NCBI GenBank assembly: GCA_020632885.1
Contig: JACKEQ010000018.1
Location: 57,194 to 121,193 of the forward strand
Source of the DNA: Alphaproteobacteria bacterium
GTDB lineage: Bacteria > Myxococcota_A > UBA796 > GCA-2862545
Direction of reading: 5' to 3'
DNA: 64,000 nucleotides
A program made the position numbers and the translations under genes. The notes beneath the pieces are model-generated. The model had not been told where the DNA came from. It did not search any database and saw only the letters and a program-made list of their open reading frames with translations. Shown here piece by piece: positions 17,339-25,663 of this stretch. Every line of letters starts with the position of its first letter. Position 1 is the first letter of the stretch.

Positions 17339-18322
17339 ATGACATCGAGCGAACGATTTCAGCCAGATGTGCGCCAGGTGGACGTGCTCCTCCCGGCGGG
17401 CGGTCAGGTCGTGGGCACCCTGGGGCTCGTGGAGGTGCTCGACACCGCCAACCGCGTGCGCGTCCATGCCGGTCGAGCGCCGCTCTACGACGTGCGGGTC
17501 GTGGGGATCGACCCCGAGACCCCCACGTCCATCGGGCCCATCGTGCGGACGGCGCCCGCGGAGCCCCGCGAGCCACACACGTTCGTGGTGGGTGGGGCGC
17601 TCGCCCTGATCGACGGTCCTCCGGAGCCCCGGCTGCTCGAGGTCGCCGACGCCATGGCCTCGACGGCGGAGCGGGTGGTCTCGGTGTGCACGGGCGCCTT
17701 CGTGCTCGGGGCCCTGGGGTGGCTCGACGGTCGCTCGTGCACGACACACTGGCTGGGCGTGGAGGCGCTGAGGGCGCGCTTCCCGGCCGCCCGCGTCGAG
17801 CCGGACGCGCTGTACACGGAGGACGGTCGGGTGCTCACGTCGGCCGGGGCCTCGGCGGGCATCGACCTCGGGCTGCACCTGGTGTCCCGCGACGGTGGCC
17901 CCCGTCTGGCCGTGACGGTGGCCCGCCTGCTCGTCGTGTTCGCCCACCGGCCTGGCGGGCAGTCGCAGTTCGGCAGCGCCGTCCGGGTGCGTCACGACCT
18001 GGACGGGCGTCTCCGCGACCTCGTGGACCACGTCGTGCAGCGCCCGGGGGACGACCACCGGGTGGACGTGCTGGCCGCCCGCGTGGGCATGAGCCCCCGG
18101 AACTTCGCGCGCGTGTTCCGCGCCGAGCTGGGCGAGACCCCGGCGGCCTTCGTCGCGCGCGTCCGCGTGGAGGCCGCCCAGCGTTCCCTCCAGCTCGGCG
18201 ACGAGCCCGTCGAGCGCATCGCGGAGGGGCTCGGCTTCGGCACGGCCACCACGTTCCGCCGCACGTTCGCGCGGGTCGTGGGCGTCAGCCCGGCGGCGTG
18301 GCGGGCCCGCTTCTCCGCGTGA
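17339..18322 (+). CDS. GlxA-type AraC-family transcriptional regulator (DJ-1/PfpI plus AraC HTH)
   Basis: A 327-residue protein. Residues 10-190 form a DJ-1/PfpI-like domain with the nucleophile-elbow Cys in VVSVCTGAFVLGALGWLDGR. Residues 225-325 are an AraC double helix-turn-helix domain (VDVLAARVGMSPRNFARVFRAE and IAEGLGFGTATTFRRTF). This is the GlxA-like class of repressors and activators. Divergent orientation with the GST gene suggests it controls that gene and itself. Its 3' end overlaps the convergent MopE-like gene by 38 bases. Confidence 0.88.
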   Translation: MTSSERFQPDVRQVDVLLPAGGQVVGTLGLVEVLDTANRVRVHAGRAPLYDVRVVGIDPETPTSIGPIVRTAPAEPREPHTFVVGGALALIDGPPEPRLLEVADAMASTAERVVSVCTGAFVLGALGWLDGRSCTTHWLGVEALRARFPAARVEPDALYTEDGRVLTSAGASAGIDLGLHLVSRDGGPRLAVTVARLLVVFAHRPGGQSQFGSAVRVRHDLDGRLRDLVDHVVQRPGDDHRVDVLAARVGMSPRNFARVFRAELGETPAAFVARVRVEAAQRSLQLGDEPVERIAEGLGFGTATTFRRTFARVVGVSPAAWRARFSA

Positions 18323-20837
18323 GGAGCCAGAGCCACCCGGAGGGCCCGGCACCCGCACCGCTGCACCCGCAGCCGACCTCGCCCGGCAGGGTGACCTCCA
18401 CGTCCTGGCAGGTCGGCGCTCTCGACCCCGGGAGGCCGTCGCAGTCGAGGTCCCGCTCGTCCTCGCAGGTCTCGGTGGCGCCGGGGAACACGGTGCTGTC
18501 GCCGTCGTCGCAGTCCCGGGGCCCGGGTGCGGCGCCGCAGGGCTCACCCACAACGGTCCACGCGCCGTCGCCGTCCAGGTCCACCCAGACGGGGGCCCCT
18601 TCGTCCACCGTCCCGTCGCAGTCGTCGTCCACGCCGTCGCAGTCGCGGTCGGGGGCCGCCGGGTTCACCAGAGCGTCACCGTCGTCGCAGTCTCCGGTGC
18701 GCGGCACCCCCTCGGGGTCGCATCCCATCAGCTCCGCGCCTGCGCCGTATCCGTCGCCATCGAGGTCCGCGTAGAGGCCCCCCGGGCCTTCGGCGTCCTC
18801 GTCCAGGAGGCCGTCGCAGTCGTTGTCGGTGCCGTTGCACTCGGTCTCCGGGGCCCCGGGGTGGATGGAGGCATCCGCATCGTCGCAGTCGCCGCCCTCC
18901 TCCACCACGCCCAGCGCCAGGCACCCGGTCCCCGCGGCCTCCCCGCCGAAGTGGTCGCCGTCGTCGTCCGCGAAGAGCACGAGGGGGCCGCCCTCGTCGA
19001 TGATGCCGTCGCAGTTGTCGTCGACCCCGTTGCACGCGCTGTCGTCGGCGCCGGGGCGGATGCCGGGGGCGGCGTCGTCGCAGTCGCCGCCCATGGCCAC
19101 CAGCCCCTGGGGTGGAGCACAGGCGAATTCTGCGGGGGGATTCACGCCGAACCCGTCCGCGTCGGCGTCGGTGTACCAGGGTGTGGGCCCGCCGATCAGG
19201 TCGGTCGTGTCGTCGCAGTCCGGCTCGGGGGACTGCGGGGCGGCCCCGGTCGGCGGATCGCACGCCATGACGGGCCCTACGGTGAGCCCGTCCCCATCGG
19301 CATCGACGTAGAAGGGCCGCACCCCGAGTACGTCGGCGTCCGTGTCGTCGCAGTCGCCGGCGACGTCGACGAGGAGCGGACCCTCGGCCGTGCAGATGTC
19401 CAGGATCCAGGTGTCGTCGCCCAGCCCGTCACCGTCGGCGTCGAGGAAGAGGGGGGTCCCGGTGGAGTCCTCGTCCACGAGCCCGTCGCAGTCGTCGTCC
19501 CTGCCGTCGCATCCGACGTCCTGGAGCACGCCGGGGTGCACCGCGCTCGACGTGTCGTCGCAGTCGAACGGGACGTAGTAACCGTCACCGTCGGAGTCCT
19601 CCAGCCCTCCGGCGCCGAACGCCCCCGTTCCGACGTCCACGGAGCCCAGGTCGCACGTGCCCTGGGCGGTGGTGTAGGCCCGCGGGTCGTTCGTGATGCT
19701 CGTGCCGCCCGGCCAGAACGGGCTCCCGACGTACGGGTCCGGCCAGAAGTTGCTGGTCGTGAAGGTCACGGGCGTGGAGGCCTGGCTGGCGAGGTCGTAG
19801 AGCGTGGTGGTCGACGTCTCCACCTCCAGGCCCTCCAGGGTCACGGAGCCCGGCGGGTTGGCGCTGCTGTAGAACGTGCCGACGTCGCTGCCGCTGTTGC
19901 GCGCGAACGACGACGAGCGGACCGCGATGGCGACGTTCCGGTCGGTGGCCGCGCGGATCGCCGCACCCCAGTCGTTGGCGGTGAGCGCCTGGTTGTCGAG
20001 GAAGGCGGTGTTCGTGATGGTGAGCGCGTTCGCCAGCGGCCCGTACCAGTCGAGGCCCCCTCCGGCGTGCCCTGCGGTGTTCTGACAGACGGTGCTGAGG
20101 CTGATGTCGGCGTCCACGTGCACGTACAGCGCGCCGCCCCAGCCCCCTGCGGTGCTGTCGCGGAAGGCCGAGCGCACGATGTCCACGCGTCCGCCGGCGT
20201 CCTTGTGGATGGCACCCCCGTCCACCGCCGCGGTGCAACCGTCGAACAGGGTGCGGTCGACGCTGATGGGCCCGCCGGTGGAGCGGATGCAGCCGCCGCT
20301 CGTCGCGCTGCCCCCCTCGAAGTGGACCCGCTCGAGCATCAGGGTGCCGCTGCCCGTGTGGAGGATGTGCCCGCCTTCGGTCGTGGCGCTGCCGCCGATG
20401 AACCTGGAGCCCGCGATCTGGAGGTCGCGGGTGGACGCGGTGCTCAGCAGCGTCGGCGAGGCCTCGGTCGTGTAGAACGCCATCCTCAGGAGGGTGAGGG
20501 CCGCCGACGCCTCCACGTCCACGCCGATGCTGTACGGGCCGGGAGACACCACCACACCCTCGAGGGCGAGGTGGGAGCCGCCCTGCACGCGCACGACGGG
20601 CTCGGTCTGGCCGGGCGCTGCGCGGAGGAACACCGTTCCGGGGACCACGGCGCGGAGCGTGAGCACCTCGTCGTCCACCACGAATGCGCCAACGTAGTCA
20701 CCGGGGACGAGCCAGATCGTGTGGGCCCAGGGGGCCAGGATACTGTCGGGCGTGTCGGCGATGATCGCGTCGAGGTCGTCGGTGGGGCGGGCGACCACAT
20801 CGTCGGCCCAGGACAGCGTGGGGGCGAGGAACAGCAC
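18285..20837 (-). CDS. MopE-like surface protein with parallel beta-helix and Asp-rich DCDD repeats
   Basis: An 850-residue protein if started at the GTG at 20837, giving the short leader MLFLAPTLSWA; ATGs further upstream would run into the divergent kinase gene. Residues 30-390 have features of a right-handed parallel beta-helix (repeated GGA/GGG turns, short Val/Leu strands). From about 400 to 830 there are roughly eight MopE-type repeats (CDGxDDDCDGxxDE, DxDGDGxG, GDCDD) that should bind calcium and form disulfides. The tail (GCGCSGAGAGPSGWLWLLTRRSG) resembles a degenerate Cys/hydrophobic/Arg-Arg sorting signal. A GCTATCCT element ends six bases before the GTG, hinting at a leaderless message. 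Confidence 0.8.
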   Translation of the reverse strand: MLFLAPTLSWADDVVARPTDDLDAIIADTPDSILAPWAHTIWLVPGDYVGAFVVDDEVLTLRAVVPGTVFLRAAPGQTEPVVRVQGGSHLALEGVVVSPGPYSIGVDVEASAALTLLRMAFYTTEASPTLLSTASTRDLQIAGSRFIGGSATTEGGHILHTGSGTLMLERVHFEGGSATSGGCIRSTGGPISVDRTLFDGCTAAVDGGAIHKDAGGRVDIVRSAFRDSTAGGWGGALYVHVDADISLSTVCQNTAGHAGGGLDWYGPLANALTITNTAFLDNQALTANDWGAAIRAATDRNVAIAVRSSSFARNSGSDVGTFYSSANPPGSVTLEGLEVETSTTTLYDLASQASTPVTFTTSNFWPDPYVGSPFWPGGTSITNDPRAYTTAQGTCDLGSVDVGTGAFGAGGLEDSDGDGYYVPFDCDDTSSAVHPGVLQDVGCDGRDDDCDGLVDEDSTGTPLFLDADGDGLGDDTWILDICTAEGPLLVDVAGDCDDTDADVLGVRPFYVDADGDGLTVGPVMACDPPTGAAPQSPEPDCDDTTDLIGGPTPWYTDADADGFGVNPPAEFACAPPQGLVAMGGDCDDAAPGIRPGADDSACNGVDDNCDGIIDEGGPLVLFADDDGDHFGGEAAGTGCLALGVVEEGGDCDDADASIHPGAPETECNGTDNDCDGLLDEDAEGPGGLYADLDGDGYGAGAELMGCDPEGVPRTGDCDDGDALVNPAAPDRDCDGVDDDCDGTVDEGAPVWVDLDGDGAWTVVGEPCGAAPGPRDCDDGDSTVFPGATETCEDERDLDCDGLPGSRAPTCQDVEVTLPGEVGCGCSGAGAGPSGWLWLLTRRSGPATPPG

Positions 20838-20843
20838 GGCGGC

Positions 20844-20851
20844 AGGATAGC
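20844..20851 (-). promoter_or_regulatory. Candidate -10 element GCTATCCT of the MopE-like gene
   Basis: On the minus strand GCTATCCT stands six bases before the GTG at 20837. If used, transcription would begin at or next to the start codon. It is identical to the octamer at 11841. Confidence 0.35.
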
Positions 20852-20895
20852 GCGAAAGGCCGCGACGAGCGGTTAGTACGGCTTGGGAGGGCCTG

Positions 20896-22161
20896 CTGAG
20901 CGGTCTGTTTCGCATCGAGCGCATCCTCGGGCAGGGCGCGACCGCCGTGGTGGTGCAGGCGACCCGCGTGGGCGACCCCGGTCGGGGTCTCGCGCTCAAG
21001 GTGCTGCGCGAGGGTGCCTCCGACCCGCGGCAGTGCGCGCGAGCAGCCAACGAAGCGGCCACGCTCCGCCAGCTCCGGCACCCCAACCTCCTCCACGTGC
21101 ACCGGCTGCTGGACTACCACGGCCGCGTGGTGGTGGAGTCCGAGCTCGTCGACGGTGTGGGGCTCGATCGGGCCCTGCGCGCCGGGCGCCTCACGCCACA
21201 GGACGCCGTGGCGGTCGCCCTGCAGGTGGCCATCGCGCTGGACGCCGCGTTCGCGACGCCGAGCCCGGTCGACGGTCGTCCCCTCGAGGTGGTCCACCGC
21301 GACCTGAAGCCCGGGAACGTCCTCCTCACCCGGGGCGGCACCGTGAAGGTGGTGGACTTCGGGATGGCATGCAGCCGGCTGACGCCGCTCGAGGCGGGAG
21401 AGCTGCGCGGGACACCGGGGTACTCGCCACCCCAGCCGCTGACCGGAGCGGACCTGCCCGCCGTCGACATCTACGCCCTCGGGCTCGTGCTCTTCGAGTG
21501 CCTCGTGGGCCTGCCGCTCGTGGTGACCCGGAACCCCGAGCGCCACGACGACCAGGTCGCCGAGGGCCTGGCGCGCATCGTCGAGCTCGACCTGCCGGCG
21601 GGGGTCGGGCCCGCGCTGGTCAGCCTGCTGCGGTCGATGATGCGCTTCGACCCCATGGAGCGGCCCCTGCTCGTGGACGCGGTCGCGCGGCTCGCGCAGA
21701 TCGCGCTCCACCCCGACATGGACGGCGATCTGGCGGCCCTCGCTGCCGCCCGCATCCCCGACCGCTCGTTCTTCGCGCCGAACGAGCACGACGAGTGGGA
21801 GTCCGTGGCGTTCCTGGAGCGCGAGCTGCCGGACATCCCGACTCCCGTCCGGCCCGCGCGGGACGTCGAGAAGGAGGTGCGCGCCCGCCTGAAGGAGCCC
21901 ACCTGGATGGACGATCTGCCCGGTCTCCGCGCGCTGCTCGCGTCGGCGGACGGCCGGGTGGAGGCTCCGCTGCTCGACCTGCTGCGCCCGCGGGGCTGGC
22001 AGTTCTGGCGCCGTCCCATCCGTCCCGAAGAGCTCGAAGGCGCCCTGCTGTTGCTCGCGGTGGACCCCAGCCCCGACGCCATCCTGCGGGCCCGTGCGCT
22101 CCGGGAGTCCCGGGACGTCCGGGTGGCCGAGGCCGCACGGCGGGTGCTCATCGGGATGTGA
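20896..22161 (+). CDS. Ser/Thr protein kinase, probable CTG start
   Basis: The kinase frame extends upstream of the first GTG at 20947, and homology requires it: LSGLFRIERILGQGATAVVVQA contains the Gly-rich loop. No ATG, GTG or TTG is available there, but a CTG at 20896 sits five bases after GGGAGG, so it is the best start (421 residues). The domain has ALKVLREG, VVHRDLKPGNVLL, VVDFGMACSR and RGTPGYSPPQPL. About 150 C-terminal residues hold no recognised domain or membrane helix, so it is probably cytoplasmic. It is divergent from the MopE-like gene. Confidence 0.8.
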   Translation: MSGLFRIERILGQGATAVVVQATRVGDPGRGLALKVLREGASDPRQCARAANEAATLRQLRHPNLLHVHRLLDYHGRVVVESELVDGVGLDRALRAGRLTPQDAVAVALQVAIALDAAFATPSPVDGRPLEVVHRDLKPGNVLLTRGGTVKVVDFGMACSRLTPLEAGELRGTPGYSPPQPLTGADLPAVDIYALGLVLFECLVGLPLVVTRNPERHDDQVAEGLARIVELDLPAGVGPALVSLLRSMMRFDPMERPLLVDAVARLAQIALHPDMDGDLAALAAARIPDRSFFAPNEHDEWESVAFLERELPDIPTPVRPARDVEKEVRARLKEPTWMDDLPGLRALLASADGRVEAPLLDLLRPRGWQFWRRPIRPEELEGALLLLAVDPSPDAILRARALRESRDVRVAEAARRVLIGM

Positions 22162-22164
22162 GCA

Positions 22165-22172
22165 GCTACGCT
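22165..22172 (+). promoter_or_regulatory. Candidate -10 element GCTACGCT
   Basis: This octamer is identical to those at 6518 and 25175. It ends 17 bases before the ATG at 22190, with GGAGG in between. Confidence 0.45.
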
Positions 22173-22189
22173 CCTCGCTGGAGGTCGCG

Positions 22190-23335
22190 ATGTTCCTCGT
22201 CCATCTCGCGCTCGCCGCAGATCCCTGCGCCGGCATCGACCCCTGCACCGTGCTCGAGCGCACGCCGGTCGGGAAGGACCGGGAGGTCGTGCACGTCGCC
22301 TACATGAAGAAGGCCGACGTGCCCACGAACGTCGGGGAGCCCCTGTACGGCGAGCCCGGCGCCTGCAACCGGCACGCGTGGTGGATGGTGGACGGTGCGA
22401 AGACCCGTCCGATCCTCGAGGTCTGCAACGACGGCTACGGGGCGAGCGGGGTGGGGGAGGACGACGTCTCCGTGAAGGACGGCGTGTTCACCCACTCGCA
22501 GTACGGGGGGAGCGCGTGGCGCTGGACGAACAGCCGTTCCATCGCGCTGTTCCCGCCCGCCTGGGTCGCCTCCTCCGGCTACAACCACTACATGGGCCTC
22601 ATCGGCATGGGCTCGGAGTGGGACTACAAGGCCGGGAGGGGCCGGTTCACCGAGACCTTCACGCGCTGCGGGCAGGACGAGGAGCAGGTGGACGTCTCGG
22701 GGCCCGTGCTGCCGGTGCTCCCGGAGATCGAAGGCTATTCCTGGAACACCACGGCGCTGGGAGCCTGCGCCGTGGCCGTGGACGCCTCCACCGTCGAGGC
22801 TGTCGTGCACGGGAAGCCCGGTGCCGCCACCGACGGTGCCTTGAAGGCTGCGTTCATCGGCGACGCGCTGGTGGTGGAGGTGCGCGACGACACCTGGGTG
22901 CCTACCGCGAAGTCCTGGATCAAGGCGGACCACCTGGAGATCTGGACGTCCTCGGTGTCGCGGTTCGAGCCCGAGTGCGTGTCGAAGCGCGCGGCCCAGC
23001 AGTGGGGCATCGGGCTCGACGGCACGGTCTACCCGGCGTTCGGCGAGCCCGCGCCGCTCGCGGTGCAGGTGTCCCGCGAAGAGGCCGTGTGGCGCGTGCG
23101 GATCACGGGTGTGGCCCCCGACGTGAACGGCATCACCGTCGTGTACAGCGACAGTGACGACGGCGCGGGCCAGGAGCGCCTGATCGCCACCAGCCCGGTG
23201 AAGCTCGGGCACGGCGAGACCCTCGGGGTGGCGTCCAAGGTCGACCACGCCACGTGCGTGATGGGTCCCGGAGGGCTCACCTGGAAGCTGCGCGACCTGC
23301 CCGCGGACGGCCCGCTGCTCCCGGCGTTCCCGTGA
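22190..23335 (+). CDS. Exported protein of unknown function
   Basis: A 381-residue product from the ATG at 22190, preceded by GGAGG. A short leader (MFLVHLALAA) is followed by DPCAGIDPC, so signal peptidase I cleavage after Ala is likely. The mature part has several Cys residues and Trp-rich segments (ACNRHAWWMVDG, GGSAWRWTNSRSIALFP), and two stretches repeat a similar beta-rich layout (ALVVEVRDDTWVP, WRVRITGVAPDVNG). No known domain is recognised. It should be periplasmic or on the surface. Confidence 0.6.
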   Translation: MFLVHLALAADPCAGIDPCTVLERTPVGKDREVVHVAYMKKADVPTNVGEPLYGEPGACNRHAWWMVDGAKTRPILEVCNDGYGASGVGEDDVSVKDGVFTHSQYGGSAWRWTNSRSIALFPPAWVASSGYNHYMGLIGMGSEWDYKAGRGRFTETFTRCGQDEEQVDVSGPVLPVLPEIEGYSWNTTALGACAVAVDASTVEAVVHGKPGAATDGALKAAFIGDALVVEVRDDTWVPTAKSWIKADHLEIWTSSVSRFEPECVSKRAAQQWGIGLDGTVYPAFGEPAPLAVQVSREEAVWRVRITGVAPDVNGITVVYSDSDDGAGQERLIATSPVKLGHGETLGVASKVDHATCVMGPGGLTWKLRDLPADGPLLPAFP

Positions 23336-23336
23336 G

Positions 23337-24461
23337 TCAGGCGGTGTAGAGCACGACCTCCCGGGTCACCCCGCGAAGCGTCTCCCGACCGACCTCCCGC
23401 GTGGCGGAGGGGTCGGCGAGGTGGCCCACGAACGTGTCGGTGAGCAGGAGGGGAGCGAGCTCCTTCGTGAGCTTCTCGATGCGGCTGGCCTCGTTCACCA
23501 CCGGCCCGATGACCGTGAAGTCGATGCGCTGGCGGGATCCGATGTTGCCGAAGACCACGGGCCCGGCGTGCAGGACGTACCCCATCTCGAGAGGCGGACG
23601 GTCTGCCGGCAGGGACGCGTTGGCCTCGGCGAGCCGCACGAAGGCCGCCTGGGCGGCCTCCAGGGCCACGTCGGCCGCGTCGGGGCGGTCGAGGGGCAAG
23701 ATGCCGAGCACGGCGTCCCCGATGAACTTCAACACGTCCCCGCCGCGCTCGACCCACGGGTCCGCCGCGCACTCGAAGTAGCGGTCGAGGTCCTCGAGCA
23801 CCTCCTCCGAGGGCCGGTGGTCCACGCGGCTCGTGAACCCGCGCAGGTCGCACGTGAACACCACGGCCTCCATGCGCTCGCCGTTCTGCCGGCGGTGGTC
23901 GCCGTGGAGCACGCGCTGGGTGGGCCGTCCCCCCAGGTAGGCGCGGAGGAGCGAGCGCGTCACGTGGCGCGTCATCGAGAGCTCGAGCCGCAGGGACAGG
24001 GGCATGCGGAGGCCGAGCAGGAGCTCGACCTGGGCGTCGGTGAAGCCGCCGGGCTGCCGTGTGGTCACCGAGAACATCTGGTCGCGCGAGAGGGCCGGCA
24101 GGCGCATCAGCAGGTAGTCCGTGCTCCCGCCCTCCCGGAAGGACTCCAACAGCGGGAAGGGCGCGGGAACATCGAGCTTCACGCGCATGAAGTCCCGGCG
24201 CTGCTCGCGGAGGGCGGTGATCGGGGACGTCCGCAGCGCGGACTCCACGGCCGAGTGCGGGAGGTCCTCTGCTGTCGCGCCTCCTTCGGGGGTCCAGACG
24301 ATGGAGACGACCGCGATCTCGGGGTGCAGCGTGCGGAGGCCGGTGGCCATGCGCTCGATGGGCACCCGATCTGCCAGACGCTCGGCCAGACCGGCCACCA
24401 GGCCCGTCGCCAGCAGGCCCCGGGCCTCCTCGGACAGCAGCCAGTCCCAGACGTCGTTCAC
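23337..24461 (-). CDS. Class III adenylate cyclase
   Basis: A 374-residue protein from the GTG at 24461, which overlaps the preceding stop (GTGA) and follows GGAGGAGC. Residues 1-180 look like a GAF-type sensory region. The C-terminal half is a class III cyclase domain: metal-binding Asp in VVFTCDLRGFTSR, FIGDAVLGI, the ATP-selecting Lys in DVLKFIGDA and Asp in RIDFTVIG, and the transition-state Asn and Arg in VNEASRIEKL. All are present, so active cAMP synthesis is expected. It is co-transcribed with the upstream lipoprotein gene. Confidence 0.85.
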   Translation of the reverse strand: MNDVWDWLLSEEARGLLATGLVAGLAERLADRVPIERMATGLRTLHPEIAVVSIVWTPEGGATAEDLPHSAVESALRTSPITALREQRRDFMRVKLDVPAPFPLLESFREGGSTDYLLMRLPALSRDQMFSVTTRQPGGFTDAQVELLLGLRMPLSLRLELSMTRHVTRSLLRAYLGGRPTQRVLHGDHRRQNGERMEAVVFTCDLRGFTSRVDHRPSEEVLEDLDRYFECAADPWVERGGDVLKFIGDAVLGILPLDRPDAADVALEAAQAAFVRLAEANASLPADRPPLEMGYVLHAGPVVFGNIGSRQRIDFTVIGPVVNEASRIEKLTKELAPLLLTDTFVGHLADPSATREVGRETLRGVTREVVLYTA

Positions 24462-25156
24462 AGCTCCTCCGGGTCGATGGTCATGATGTCCACGCGGCTC
24501 ACGCAGGTGTCCTGGTACTTCTTGCCCGGCCAGACCTCGAGGAGCTCGATGGACACCTTCTGTGCGGGGGGCTTGCCCTCCGCGGAGTCCAGCACCCGCC
24601 ACGGGGGCTCCGCCTCGACCATGTGGGCGAACCAGTCGGACACCGCGGCCCCCGAGCTGGGGTCGGTGGCCTTCGCGACCGAGGGGTCCTCGAGCTCCAC
24701 GACCTCGTCCACGCCCGTGTCGGTGCGCACGCGCACCTTCTTCACCCGGGCGTTCGCCGCGAGCAGGTCGGCGGACTTGAAGTAGCCGCCCCACACCGCC
24801 AGCCCGTGCACCAGGAGGGGCCGGCCCAGATCGATCTCCAGGGTCGTGCCCAGGCCGTCTCCATCGGCTCCTTCGCACCAGGCGAGCGCCATGTCCGGGC
24901 TCAGCACGTTCGCCGGCGGGTGCTTCGGCAGCGAGGAGCTCGCGGTCGCCACCAGGTCCACCGCCATCTGGCTCCGCATCTCCCCGCACGGCGCGCACGC
25001 GTAGTCCACCGCCTTCATCCCGTACATCGCGGGTGGACGCTCCGGTGGGGCCTCGGGTGCGGGTGCGGCTGCCGGCGCGGGGGCTGGCTGCGTGACGGGC
25101 GGAGGAGCGGGGACCGGTGTGGGGGGCGACGAGCAGGCGAGCAGGAACGGGACCAT
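24458..25156 (-). CDS. Lipoprotein with NADase-type glycan-binding (discoidin-like) domain
   Basis: A 232-residue product from the ATG at 25156 behind GGAGG. The leader MVPFLLAC is very short and has no basic residue before the lipobox Cys. A Pro/Ala-rich linker leads to a beta-sandwich segment with ANVLSPDMALAWCEGADGDGLGTTLEIDL and GLAVWGGYFKSADLLAANARVKKVRV, the pattern of the NADase-type glycan-binding domain, a discoidin relative. It probably binds carbohydrate at the cell surface. Its stop overlaps the cyclase start. Confidence 0.65.
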   Translation of the reverse strand: MVPFLLACSSPPTPVPAPPPVTQPAPAPAAAPAPEAPPERPPAMYGMKAVDYACAPCGEMRSQMAVDLVATASSSLPKHPPANVLSPDMALAWCEGADGDGLGTTLEIDLGRPLLVHGLAVWGGYFKSADLLAANARVKKVRVRTDTGVDEVVELEDPSVAKATDPSSGAAVSDWFAHMVEAEPPWRVLDSAEGKPPAQKVSIELLEVWPGKKYQDTCVSRVDIMTIDPEEL

Positions 25157-25174
25157 GGCGGACCTCCGCGCGCG

Positions 25175-25182
25175 AGCGTAGC
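25175..25182 (-). promoter_or_regulatory. Candidate -10 element GCTACGCT (minus strand)
   Basis: On the minus strand GCTACGCT ends 18 bases before the ATG at 25156, the same spacing as at 6518 and 22165. Confidence 0.45.
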
Positions 25183-25228
25183 AGAGCCCGTTGTGGTCTA
25201 CTGGACCGCCTCGAGCCCCGGAGACCCC

Positions 25229-25663
25229 ATGAGCTGGACCCGTACCTGCGTCCTCGTGCCCACCGACTTCTCGGACGCCTCGCTCGCGGCCCTGGACGAG
25301 GCCCGCGCCATCGTGGACGACCCCGCCCACCTGCACGTGCTGCACGTCCTCCACCCGATCCACCCCGCCGAGCCGGGCATGCTCTGGGGTGCGGTCGACG
25401 ACGGGCGCCGCATCGCCCACGTGGAGGAGCACCTCCGCGAGCACCTCGCCGTGCGCGGCCTCTCGGCGGCCCACGCCCACTGCACGATCGGCGACGAGGG
25501 CCTCTCCATCACCGAGCTCGCGAGCTCCCTGGGTGCGGACCTCGTCGTGCTGGCGTCCCACGGGCGCACGGGGCTCTCGCGGGTGCTGCTGGGATCGGTG
25601 GCCGAGCGGGTCGCGCGCCACAGCCCGTGCCCCGTGCTGATCGTGCGCTCGGTGCCCGCCTGA
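25229..25663 (+). CDS. Universal stress protein (UspA family)
   Basis: A 144-residue single-domain protein. It starts VLVPTDFSDASLAALDEA and ends with the ATP-binding signature GADLVVLASHGRTGLSRVLLGSVAERVARHSPCPVLIV, which contains the G-x2-G-x9-G-S motif, so it should bind ATP. The ATG at 25229 is preceded by GGAGA. The stop overlaps the start of the S9 peptidase (TGATG), so the two genes are coupled. Confidence 0.92.
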   Translation: MSWTRTCVLVPTDFSDASLAALDEARAIVDDPAHLHVLHVLHPIHPAEPGMLWGAVDDGRRIAHVEEHLREHLAVRGLSAAHAHCTIGDEGLSITELASSLGADLVVLASHGRTGLSRVLLGSVAERVARHSPCPVLIVRSVPA

